Source of the DNA: Dactylosporangium vinaceum
GTDB taxonomy: Bacteria > Actinomycetota > Actinomycetes > Mycobacteriales > Micromonosporaceae
Direction of reading: 5' to 3'
Assembly: GCF_019904175.1 (NCBI RefSeq)
Contig: NZ_CP061913.1
Span: 10,850,001 to 10,914,000, forward strand
Length of the DNA stretch: 64,000 bases
Part shown: piece by piece, positions 49,947 to 57,395 of the stretch
Layout of the letters: every line of letters starts with the position of its first letter
Numbering within the stretch: position 1 is the first letter of the stretch
Notes under the pieces: generated by a model
The model's input: only the letters and a program-made list of their open reading frames with translations
Told to the model about the DNA's origin: nothing
Database searches by the model: none
Position numbers and translations under genes: made by a program

Positions 49947-50744
49947 ATGCCTGTCGCTGCATCGACACACAAGGTCGAGAAGTTCTACGAGGCGATTCCC
50001 GTCTCACAGCTGAAGGTGGACAGCAGCCTTGACGCCCAGCGGATCTTCCAGCCCGAGTGGGCCAACAAGCTGGAGAAGATCTGGGACCCGAACCTTCTGC
50101 TGGTGGCTACGGTGTCTCGCCGAGTGGATGGCGACTACGTTCTCGACGGCCAGCACAGTAATGAGGTCGCCCGACGCATCGAGGGCCCGGACTTCCTGCG
50201 CGACTGCATGGTCTACAAGGGACTTACAACCGAGATGGAGGCCAAGCTGTTTCTCGCCGCCAACCGGGACCGTAAGCCGGTCAAGCCCTATGACAACTTC
50301 CGCGTCATGATCACCGCACATGATCCGCTCGCCATCCAGGTCGACGCAGAGGTCCGCAGCGTAGGTCTCGAAGTATCAAACGGCACTTCCACCAACCGTG
50401 TTGGAGCGGTGCAAGCGCTGATGCACCTCGGTTCCCGACGTAGCGGACTGATCGCCCGAGTGTTGACCGTGGCGGAGAGCTCCTGGGGCCGTGACGCTGG
50501 CACCTGGGACAACATGATGCTGCGCGCACTTGGCATGGTCCTAGTCGGCAATTGGGACAAAGTCGATGACAAGCGGCTGGTCAGGACCCTTGAGAAAGCT
50601 CCCGTCACTCGTTGGAAGGCCAATGCAATCGGCGCAACCACCGCTGGCGGCGGATCATCGTCTCGCTCAACGCCGCTGGCCGGCAATATCGTTACCGAGT
50701 ACAACAAGCGCCTTGGGCCGGACCGCATGCTGGTCGCCCCGTAG
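49947..50744 (+). CDS. ParB-like (DGQH-motif) protein of the mini-element
   Basis: This 265-residue protein has a ParB/RepB-N-like segment: VSQLKVDSSLDAQRIFQPEWANKLEKIWDPNLL, then YVLDGQHSNEVARRI (the ParB DGxHR-like loop, with His-Ser instead of His-Arg) and AKLFLAANRDRKPVKPYD. The remainder (about 110-230) is helical. It resembles actinobacterial proteins annotated DUF6551. ATG 49947 follows GGAGGAG. The 17-bp repeats directly upstream are its likely sites. ParB-type proteins bind centromere-like repeats and may be CTP switches or nucleases; which applies here is open. Genes of this type are common on phages and integrative elements. Confidence 0.78.
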   Translation: MPVAASTHKVEKFYEAIPVSQLKVDSSLDAQRIFQPEWANKLEKIWDPNLLLVATVSRRVDGDYVLDGQHSNEVARRIEGPDFLRDCMVYKGLTTEMEAKLFLAANRDRKPVKPYDNFRVMITAHDPLAIQVDAEVRSVGLEVSNGTSTNRVGAVQALMHLGSRRSGLIARVLTVAESSWGRDAGTWDNMMLRALGMVLVGNWDKVDDKRLVRTLEKAPVTRWKANAIGATTAGGGSSSRSTPLAGNIVTEYNKRLGPDRMLVAP

Positions 50745-50867
50745 GCTTCAGAGAGGCTGATCGGGCGGTCGCCGCGCCGTCCTTCCGTCGCAAGGCGTAA
50801 GTGGCGTCCGAGCAAGAGCCTGCCACCCCGGAGCACCTGACCCACGGAGCTTGCAGCGTCTATGCCC

Positions 50868-50892
50868 AAAAAAACGGCCCCCTAGGGGGCCG
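50868..50892 (-). terminator. Intrinsic terminator facing the minus strand
   Basis: The palindrome CGGCCCCCTAGGGGGCCG (50875-50892) is preceded on the plus strand by seven A (50868-50874), so on the minus strand a stable hairpin is followed by a U-tract. On the plus side there is no T-run. No minus-strand protein gene upstream of it is evident. Confidence 0.75.
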
Positions 50893-51019
50893 TCCTCGGC
50901 GTATCTCTCGCCGTTGTACCCCGAAGTCTACACCCCTGAAGTCGGCAGCGCACTCCTGGTGCACACGCCGACCCCTGCCATCCGCCAGACGGCGACTCGG
51001 CGCACCTACAGAAGGGTGA

Positions 51020-51667
51020 ATGAGAGTGGCCATGGTCGCTGCCTACATCGATGGCTTCAACCTCTACTACGGCATGAAGTCGACATATCGTCGCAAATAC
51101 ATGTGGCTCGATGTCGTCGAGCTCGTCCGTCAACTCCGCCCCGGCGATCAGGTCGCGGTTGTCCGCTACTTCACCGCCATCGTCAAGGATGAGCCAGCGG
51201 CCGCTGCGAACCAAACCACCTACCTTGATGCCCTCAATGCGCACAACGGCGTGCTGGTTGATGCGCACGTTGGCCGTTTCAAGATCAAGACCATCGGGCG
51301 GTGCAAGGTATGCCGTCAGGACTTTCAGTGCACCTGCCCGGCGATCTACCAAAGCTACGAGGAGAAGGAGACCGACGTCGCCCTTGGTGTGGCGATGGTC
51401 GAGGATGCCGCCCTCGGCGTCGGAGACATCTCGCTGTTGATCAGCGCCGACTCCGACCTGCTGCCAGCTATCCGATCGGTGCAGAAGATCACCCCTGGCC
51501 GAGGGATCTATGTCGCCCTGCCGCCCTCCAATCAGCCCCGGTTCCGGTCAATCCCCGGTGCGGGCGTCTTTCACATCCGCGAGGCCGCTCTCCGTGCCGC
51601 CCAGTTGCCGCCGATCGTCAGTCACCCGAGCGGCCGCGCCCTCAGCCGCCCGACCAAATGGCACTGA
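51020..51667 (+). CDS. NYN-domain (PIN-like) ribonuclease of the mini-element
   Basis: This 215-residue protein has YIDGFNLYYGMK (first acidic residue of the PIN-like site), EEKETDVALGVAMVEDA (acidic pair) and LLISADSDLLPAIRSV (SADSD motif), the complete NYN/LabA signature of metal-dependent RNases. A Cys4 knuckle, C95-x2-C98-x5-C104-x-C106, is inserted before the KETD motif, suggesting zinc and nucleic-acid binding. ATG 51020 follows GAAGGG; ATG 51032 is an alternative. It is the second gene on the element, 275 bases after the ParB-like gene, with a minus-facing terminator between them. The target RNA is unknown. Confidence 0.85.
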   Translation: MRVAMVAAYIDGFNLYYGMKSTYRRKYMWLDVVELVRQLRPGDQVAVVRYFTAIVKDEPAAAANQTTYLDALNAHNGVLVDAHVGRFKIKTIGRCKVCRQDFQCTCPAIYQSYEEKETDVALGVAMVEDAALGVGDISLLISADSDLLPAIRSVQKITPGRGIYVALPPSNQPRFRSIPGAGVFHIREAALRAAQLPPIVSHPSGRALSRPTKWH

Positions 51668-51826
51668 CTCAGTAAAGCCCATTGCCAGGCGTCCGCCTAG
51701 ATCTCTTCATGCGGGCGATGCCATGGCTTGTTGGCGGGTGCGGTCTCACGTCGTCGACGTCGAGCACGGCTTGACGCACCTTGTTCTGCTCTGCCGTTGG
51801 CGGATGCAGGCTTGTAGGTTTGCGGG

Positions 51827-51991
51827 TCACTGACACCAGTGGCAGGCCGCGTACCCGACCGAGATGAGCACCGGCACGTCCCGCCGCCGCGCCTCCGCGA
51901 ACGCCTCGAGCGACCACTGCCACCAGTCGACCGGGTTGTCCTTGTGCTGCTGCAGGTAGGGCGAGGTCGCGCCGGCGAGACGGTTGGCCAT
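51827..51991 (-). pseudogene. Native 5' end of the interrupted thioredoxin-domain gene
   Basis: This 54-codon fragment runs from ATG 51991 through MANRLAGATSPYLQQHKDNP, WWQWSLEAFAEARRRDVPV and SVGYAACHWCQ to a stop created by the element junction. It has the high GC and codon use of the host. The native continuation CHVMAHESFE is found 2.2 kb away at 49595. The promoter of the original gene should lie upstream of 51991, so this stub may still be transcribed, running into the element. Confidence 0.9.
51831..51838. other. Right junction core TGACACCA of the mini-element
   Basis: This is the second copy of the 8-bp direct repeat, with element DNA to its left (GCGGGTCAC) and native gene 5' end to its right (GTGGCAGGCC). 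Together with 49588-49595 it defines the element. Confidence 0.85.
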
Positions 51992-51996
51992 GCGAG

Positions 51997-52746
51997 TCAG
52001 GCTACCCAGGGCTGCTCGGTGCATGCCCGCAGCACGAGAAGGTCCAGCGCGTCGACGGCGGGCTGGGTCGGGTCGGCGGCGCGCAGGCGGGCCAGGCCGC
52101 GCTCGTAGGCCGCGTCGTCGATGAGCATCAGCGGCGTGTGGGCGGCGCGGTCGAGGTGCTCCACGAACCCGCCGAGCGTCGGTGCGGTCACCTGCGGGAC
52201 GGGTTCGAGCGCGATCGTGCGGAATCCGGCGGTACCGAAGTCAGCGGCGATCGACGCCGCCGAGGGGTAACGGGCGTCGAGCGCGGTCGCCGCCTCCGGG
52301 AAGTAGTGGAAGAGCGAGATGCGGTCCAGGCGGCCCGCGAAGGCCGAACGGATCAGCACGCGGCCGCCGGGGCGCAGGACGCGGCGGATCTCGGCGGCCG
52401 CGGCGGGCCGGTCGGGAATGTGGTGGACGACCGTCGAGAGCCAGACGGCGTCGACGCTGTTCGCGGCCAGGGGAATGGCGGCCGCGTCGCCGGCGAGGAG
52501 CGGCTCGGCGGCGGCTTCGCGCATGGCCGGGGACGGTTCGACGCCGATGACGATGAAGGGGTACCACCGCCGGAATGCCGCCATCCAGTGACCGGTGCCG
52601 GCGCCGAGGTCGAGCAGGACGGCCCGTTCGTCGAGCGGCAGATGGTGCCGGATCCGCTCGCGCCAGGCGGCCAGCCCGTCGTCGTCGAGGTGCCGTCCGG
52701 CCACGAACGCTGTCGCCGCCCTCGCATCGTATTCAAGAAGCCCCAC
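51997..52746 (-). CDS. SAM-dependent methyltransferase (class I)
   Basis: This 249-residue protein has AVLLDLGAGTGHWMAAFRRWYPFIVIGVEPS (motif I and the acidic end of strand 2), LLAGDAAAIPLAANSVDAVWLSTVVHHIPD (motifs II-III) and EIRRVLRPGGRVLIRSAF (post II). It has the layout of the Methyltransf_11/25 type with a C-terminal cap. GTG 52746 is used because the frame further upstream runs through the operator pair and lacks family character. It is divergent from the trpB-trpA-gntR operon, sharing its operator region; the substrate is unknown. Confidence 0.88.
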   Translation of the reverse strand: MGLLEYDARAATAFVAGRHLDDDGLAAWRERIRHHLPLDERAVLLDLGAGTGHWMAAFRRWYPFIVIGVEPSPAMREAAAEPLLAGDAAAIPLAANSVDAVWLSTVVHHIPDRPAAAAEIRRVLRPGGRVLIRSAFAGRLDRISLFHYFPEAATALDARYPSAASIAADFGTAGFRTIALEPVPQVTAPTLGGFVEHLDRAAHTPLMLIDDAAYERGLARLRAADPTQPAVDALDLLVLRACTEQPWVA

Positions 52747-52783
52747 GCGAACAGTCTGGACAGCGGCGCCCGTTCGTGCCACA

Positions 52784-52811
52784 GTTCTAGAACAGTCGAC
52801 AGTTCTAGAAC
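52784..52811. promoter_or_regulatory. Tandem GTTCTAGAAC operators upstream of trpB
   Basis: Two perfect palindromes GTTCTAGAAC (52784-52793 and 52802-52811) lie in the 16-base repeats ACAGTTCTAGAACAGT, 18 bases apart. The TCTAGA centre resembles HutC-subfamily GntR sites such as the DasR site. The operon encodes a HutC-type regulator, so autoregulation is likely, and the divergent methyltransferase could be included. Confidence 0.75.
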
Positions 52812-52825
52812 AGTAGGAGGTTGTC

Positions 52826-54022
52826 GTGCCCGAGTTGCTGATCCGCCCGCGCCGCGACGTCGTCCGGGGCCCGCTCATGGGCGACCCGGGGGCGTCGGGA
52901 CGCTTCGGGGAGTACGGCGGACGCTATATCCCGGAGTCCCTGATCGGCGCGTGCCGCGAGGTCGAGGAGGCGTTCCGCGAGGCGTGGGCCGACCCCGGGT
53001 TCCGCGGGCAGCTCGACCGCCTGCTGGCCACGTACGCCGGGCGCCCCACCCCGCTCACCCCGGCCATCCGGCTCTCCGCCGAGCTCGGCCTGACAGTGCT
53101 GCTCAAGCGCGAGGACCTGACCCACACCGGCTCTCACAAAATCAACAACGTGCTCGGCCAGGCGATGCTGGCCAAGCGCATGGGCCGCACCCACCTGATC
53201 GCCGAGACCGGCGCGGGCCAGCACGGCGTGGCCACGGCGACCGCCGCCGCGCTGTTCGGCCTCCAGGCGACTGTGTTCATGGGCGCGAAGGACATCGAGC
53301 GCCAGGAGCTCAACGTCTTCCGCATGCGCATGCTCGGCGCGCAGATCGTGCCGGTGACGAGCGGCGCGCAGACGCTGAAGGACGCGACGAGCGAGGCGAT
53401 GCGCCACTGGGTCGGCGCGGTCGACACCGCGCACTACTGCATGGGCTCCGTGCTGGGCCCGGCGCCGTACCCGTGGATGGTCCGCGAGTTCCAGCGCGTC
53501 ATCGGCGACGAGGCCCGCCGCCAGTGCGCCACCGAGCTGCCCGCGGCGGTCCCCGACTACGTCGTCGCCTGCGTGGGCGGCGGGTCCAACGCCGCCGGCA
53601 CGTTCGCCGGCTTCGTCGACACGCCGGCCCGGCTCATCGGCGTGGAGGCCGACGGCGGTGCCGGTGCGAGCAAGGGCCGGTTGGGGGTACTCCACGGAGT
53701 GCGCTCGATGTTCCTCCAGGACGACGACGGCCAGGTCACGGAGGCCCACTCCATCGCGGCCGGCCTCGACTACCCGGGCATCGGCCCCGAGCACGTCCAC
53801 CTGCGGGACCTGGGCCGCGCGCGCTATGTCACGGTCACCGACGACGAGGTGGTGGCGGCGGCCGTCCGGCTGGCCCGCACCGAGGGCATCATCGCCGCCC
53901 TCGAGTCCGCGCACGCCCTGGCCTGGATCATGCGCGGCGAGCTCCCGCCCGGGTCGACGGTCATGGTGACGCTGTCGGGCCGCGGCGACAAGGACCTGGG
54001 ATCGCTGAAGGGGGCGCTGTGA
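52826..54022 (+). CDS. trpB: Tryptophan synthase beta chain
   Basis: This 398-residue PLP enzyme joins indole and serine to give tryptophan. It reads GRFGEYGGRYIPESLI near the start, LLKREDLTHTGSHKINN with PLP lysine K105, AETGAGQHGVATA (catalytic Glu), GRGDKDL near the end and CVGGGSNAAG for the phosphate. GTG 52826 follows AGGAGG. It overlaps trpA by GTGA. It lies outside any larger trp operon and with a GntR regulator, so it may serve a conditional or specialised need; whether another trpB exists in the genome cannot be seen here. Confidence 0.93.
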   Translation: MPELLIRPRRDVVRGPLMGDPGASGRFGEYGGRYIPESLIGACREVEEAFREAWADPGFRGQLDRLLATYAGRPTPLTPAIRLSAELGLTVLLKREDLTHTGSHKINNVLGQAMLAKRMGRTHLIAETGAGQHGVATATAAALFGLQATVFMGAKDIERQELNVFRMRMLGAQIVPVTSGAQTLKDATSEAMRHWVGAVDTAHYCMGSVLGPAPYPWMVREFQRVIGDEARRQCATELPAAVPDYVVACVGGGSNAAGTFAGFVDTPARLIGVEADGGAGASKGRLGVLHGVRSMFLQDDDGQVTEAHSIAAGLDYPGIGPEHVHLRDLGRARYVTVTDDEVVAAAVRLARTEGIIAALESAHALAWIMRGELPPGSTVMVTLSGRGDKDLGSLKGAL

Positions 54023-54735
54023 AACTGCTGATGCCGTACATCACGGCGGGCATCACGCCCGACTGGACCGCGTACCTGCCGGCCTTCGCCGCCGCCGGCG
54101 CCTCCTACATCGAGGTCGGGCTCCCGTTCTCCGACCCCACCCTGGACGGCACGACGATCCAGGAGGCCACCGCCGTCGCCCTGTCCCGCGGAGCGACACT
54201 GGACCGCATCCTGCAAGACCTGGAAGCGGTTGCAGTGGGGGTACCGCTCGTCGCTTCGACCTACGCCAACCTCGTCATCCGGGCCGGGGCGGCCGAGTTC
54301 TGCTCCCGCCTGCGCAAGGCCGGATTCACCGCGCTCATCGTCCCCGACCTGCCGCTGGAGGAGTGCGCGGAGGTGGCCGAGCACATCGACCTGATCCTGC
54401 TGGCCTCCCCCGCCACGCCCGACGCCCGCCTGGCCGAGATCGCCCGTCAGAGCCGCCACTTCGTCTACGCCGTGACGGTCATGGGTACCACCGGCGAGCG
54501 CACCGAGCTGGCCGCCTCCGCCGCGACCCTGGCCGCCCGCCTCAAGCAGCGGACCGATCTGCCGGTATTGCTAGGATTCGGCATCTCGACGCCCGAGCAG
54601 GCGGCCGAGGCCGCGTCACTCGCCGACGGCGCCGTCGTGGGCGCGGCCCTCATGCGCCGAATCCTGGACGGCGCCGGCCCGGACGAGGCCGCCGACTACG
54701 TCCGGGCCCTGAGGACGGCGATGTCAGGAGGATGA
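54019..54735 (+). CDS. trpA: Tryptophan synthase alpha chain (short)
   Basis: This 238-residue TIM barrel cleaves indole-3-glycerol phosphate to indole. The catalytic glutamate is E32 in YIEVGLPFSDPTLDG and the second acid is D43 in LDGTTIQEA. The loop GTTGERTEL and phosphate-binding LLGFGISTPEQA and GAVVGAALMRRI are present. It is about 30 residues shorter than E. coli TrpA at the N-terminus. It is coupled on both sides (GTGA with trpB, ATGA with gntR). Confidence 0.92.
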   Translation: MKLLMPYITAGITPDWTAYLPAFAAAGASYIEVGLPFSDPTLDGTTIQEATAVALSRGATLDRILQDLEAVAVGVPLVASTYANLVIRAGAAEFCSRLRKAGFTALIVPDLPLEECAEVAEHIDLILLASPATPDARLAEIARQSRHFVYAVTVMGTTGERTELAASAATLAARLKQRTDLPVLLGFGISTPEQAAEAASLADGAVVGAALMRRILDGAGPDEAADYVRALRTAMSGG

Positions 54736-55466
54736 TCCACGTGCCCCGCGACGGCGAACCCCGCTACCGCCACATCGCCGCCGACCTGGCCCGGAAGATC
54801 CGGACCGGCGCCTACTCCCCGGGCGAGGCCCTGCCGTCCCAGCGCGACCTCAGCACCGCGTACGGCGTGACCCTCATGACCCTCCGCCAGGCCCTGCGCC
54901 AGCTGAGCGACGAGGGCCTGATCGTCCAGCAGCCGGGCCGCGGCACGTTCGTCTCCCCGCCGCACCTGGCGTATCGCCTGGGCTCCCTGCGCAGCCTGAC
55001 CGACGACCTGCGCGACCAGGGCTTCCCGGTCCGCACCACCGTCATCGCGGTAACCCTGGCCTCCTCCCCCCGCTTCGGCGACGGTGCGCTGCGCCTGGAG
55101 CGCGTCCGCGAGTTCGCCGGGCGCCCATCGGTCCACCAGGTCTCCTGGGTCCCGTCGCCCTTCGCCGCCCCGCTGCTGGAGGTGGACTTCACGACGACCG
55201 CCCTGTACACAGCCTTGGCGGCGGCCGGCATCCCGGTCGCGCGGGCCACGGAAACCATCAGCCCCGGCCTTCTGGACGCCACCTCCCGCCCCCACCTCCA
55301 CGAACCGGCGAACACTGCGGTGTTCGTCAGCACGCGGCTGACGTACACAGTGGACGACACCCTGGTGGTGGACGACCGAGCGGTGATCCTGGGCACCGCC
55401 ATGGAGATCCGAGCCGAACGGGCCGCCACAGCCCTCTCCATGACCTGGTCCGGCACCAAGTCCTGA
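54732..55466 (+). CDS. GntR-family regulator, HutC subfamily
   Basis: This 244-residue protein has an N-terminal winged helix (YRHIAADLARKIRTGAYSPGEALPSQRDLSTAYGVTLMTLRQALRQL) and a UTRA effector domain (about 85-235, with LERVREFAGRPSVHQVSWVP and HLHEPANTAVFVSTRLTYT). Third gene of the trpB-trpA-gntR operon, overlapping trpA by ATGA (start ATG 54732, or GTG 54741). The tandem GTTCTAGAAC sites before trpB are its predicted operators. The effector could be tryptophan, indole or a related metabolite. Confidence 0.9.
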   Translation: MIHVPRDGEPRYRHIAADLARKIRTGAYSPGEALPSQRDLSTAYGVTLMTLRQALRQLSDEGLIVQQPGRGTFVSPPHLAYRLGSLRSLTDDLRDQGFPVRTTVIAVTLASSPRFGDGALRLERVREFAGRPSVHQVSWVPSPFAAPLLEVDFTTTALYTALAAAGIPVARATETISPGLLDATSRPHLHEPANTAVFVSTRLTYTVDDTLVVDDRAVILGTAMEIRAERAATALSMTWSGTKS

Positions 55467-55654
55467 CCCACCGTCCCCCTCAACTCCCGACCCCCGCTCC
55501 TCTCCCACACAAGCACCACGGAGTCCACCCGCGACGTCCACGGCACCGCCCGCTCAGGACCTTGCCGGAAGTCCTGTCCGCTGCGCCGACTCAGATGGCC
55601 GGGCCGTCTGCGCGACAGTCGCCGGGGTTACGCACAGGACTTCTGAGTAGGCGC

Positions 55655-56290
55655 TCAGACATGCCCCCGCAGCGATTCGTCATAGGTCACAACGGAATCC
55701 CTACCGACAACTCCCCGCGCCGCCCGCTGAAACGCCGTGGCCTGACTGCGCCGCTTGAGCTGCACCACCACTTCCCCACACCCACTGCGCCCGTCGAGCC
55801 GCGCCATAGCCGCCGCAGGCAGCAAGGCAACCGCATCCGGCTGCCCCGAGGGCCGAGCGACAACTCCCACCACGGTCCCGGCCACTCCCCGCCCGCCCCG
55901 GGTAACGGTCACCCGCTCCCCAAGCCGCAACCCCCGCCCATCAACCGCCAACATCTCAGCATCACCCTGCACCCCCCGCCCCTGCACCAACGCCGCCCGC
56001 TGCAATCCAGCACTCTTGACCGCCGTCAACACCGTCACCTGGCCGAGATTCAACCGCCCGGTAGCGATGCCGACGTCATAGAGCGTGTCATCGCACTCAA
56101 CCGCCGCCGCCTCAGGCAACTGCCCGAGCCGCTCCACCTGCACCGGCGTGAACCGCCCCACCAGCCGCACATCAACCCCACCGGGCAGATCCGCAAACCG
56201 CTCAGTCCCCCCGCCACGATCAACGACCACGAACGCCCCGACAGCCGCGACCGCAAACCCCGCCATCCCAGCAATCCCCCGCCTGCTCAC
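55655..56290 (-). pseudogene. Truncated ABC-transporter permease (FtsX/MacB-like) fragment
   Basis: This 211-codon frame begins GTG-SRRGIAGMAGFAVAAVGAFVVV, one transmembrane helix after a basic start, then an extracytoplasmic domain of the MacB-PCD type (GQVTVLTAVKSAGLQ; RVTVTRGGRGVAGTVVGV). It stops at YDESLRGHV without the three C-terminal helices of FtsX permeases, and no ATPase gene is adjacent. It is probably a decayed transporter. The assignment rests on pattern only. Confidence 0.45.
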
Positions 56291-56726
56291 AATCCGTGAC
56301 GCTAAGCCACCCCACCGCCAACCCCCGAACACCACTCCGGCGTGTCGCCCCCTTGCCCAGCGGAAACCCATCCCGCCCCTCCACCCACCCAGCGCACCAC
56401 CGCAGCCCCGCCCCGACATCCGGCATGTCCCCGCCCGGCGTCAGCTCGGCACCCCAATTCGCCAGCGTCCCGACGACGTACTTTCAGCCGCCGCCCTGAT
56501 CACCGGCCGCGGCGTGCGACATCCAGGACGGCATCTACGAAGTCGACGCCCCCAGCCGCCGCCACCAACAACAACAACAACACCAAAACCACAATCACCA
56601 GCCCACCGCTACCCGGACCAACACCAACCACGGCAACCGAGCTCAGCGCCCCGCACCAATGACCACTACAACCCTTAGGCCCGACCGCGGCCCCGAACGT
56701 GCAGGCATACCAACATCGACCATGCC
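56291..56726. other. 436-bp stretch with transporter-like debris, no intact gene
   Basis: On the minus strand a hydrophobic stretch (VIVVLVLLLLLVAAAGG, near 56560-56610) ends in a stop soon after; it could be remains of the same permease. CAACAACAACAACAAC at about 56566 is a local trinucleotide run. Confidence 0.4.
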
Positions 56727-57395
56727 CTACTCCAAGGGGTCCGGTGGGTTAGCCGAGATCCGATCCAGATATCGCAGCACCGCCGCCACACGCCGATCCT
56801 GCTGGTGCGCTCCAGGCGGCAACCCGAACTTGGAGAACACCGAGTTGATCTGATTGCTGACCGACTTCTCGGCAAGCATCAGCTCCTCCGCGATCGCCGC
56901 GTTGGACCGCCCGAGCGCCATCAGCCGCAGCACATCCAGCTCGCGCGGCGTCAACCCGTCAAACTCGGCCCGCCCGTCAAGCAGCTGTCCCACGACCTCG
57001 GGGTCCATGACGGTCCCCCCGCTCGCCACCTGCCGCACCGCCTCGGCGAACTGCGCAACCTCGCCAACCCGATCCTTCAGCAGATACCCAACCGCGCCCG
57101 CGCTGTCCGACAGCAGCTCCCGTGCATACATCCGCTCCACGTACTGCGACAACACCAACACCGGCAACCCCGCCACAATCCGCCGCGCCGCCAGTGCAGC
57201 CCGCACCCCTTCGTGCGTGAACGTCGGCGGCAGCCGGACATCGATGACCGACACATCGGGCCTTACCGCAACGAGCTTCTCAGCCAACCCCTCCCCCGAG
57301 GCCAATGTCTCCACGACCTCAAACCCGAACGCGGTGAGCATCCGACTCATCCCGTCCCGCAGGAGGGCCTGATCCTCCGCGATCAGGATCCGCAC
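56727..57395 (-). CDS. NarL/FixJ-family response regulator
   Basis: This 222-residue protein has a receiver domain (VRILIAEDQALLRDGM, phospho-acceptor D52 in VSVIDVRLPP, conserved Lys in GYLLKDRV) and a LuxR-type helix-turn-helix (GLTPRELDVLRLMALGRSNAAIAEELMLAEKSVSNQINSVFSKFGL). GTG 57395 overlaps the kinase gene by 13 bases, so the pair is coupled. The tandem palindromes before the divergent hydrolase (58654-58691) are candidate target sites. Confidence 0.92.
   Translation of the reverse strand: MRILIAEDQALLRDGMSRMLTAFGFEVVETLASGEGLAEKLVAVRPDVSVIDVRLPPTFTHEGVRAALAARRIVAGLPVLVLSQYVERMYARELLSDSAGAVGYLLKDRVGEVAQFAEAVRQVASGGTVMDPEVVGQLLDGRAEFDGLTPRELDVLRLMALGRSNAAIAEELMLAEKSVSNQINSVFSKFGLPPGAHQQDRRVAAVLRYLDRISANPPDPLE

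Larger units (their letters stand above)
49596..51830. mobile_element. 2.2-kb mini-element inserted in the thioredoxin-domain gene
   Basis: The segment splits the DUF255 gene at its CHWC codons and is bounded by the 8-bp direct repeat TGACACCA. It carries, in order, its own diverged copy of the 5' end of the target gene (49612-49767, minus), five 17-bp iteron-like repeats, a ParB-like gene and an NYN-domain gene (both plus), and a minus-facing terminator. Base composition is visibly less GC-rich than the flanks and the genes are atypical in codon use. No integrase or transposase frame is present, so mobilisation in trans or decay of a larger element is implied. Boundaries are inferred by comparison of the two gene halves. 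Confidence 0.85.

Noticed and set aside
49588..51838. Insertion-sequence interpretation of the mini-element
   Set aside because: There is no transposase frame and no terminal inverted repeats at the junctions. The target-end mimic fits site-specific integration better, although an 8-bp target duplication cannot be excluded.
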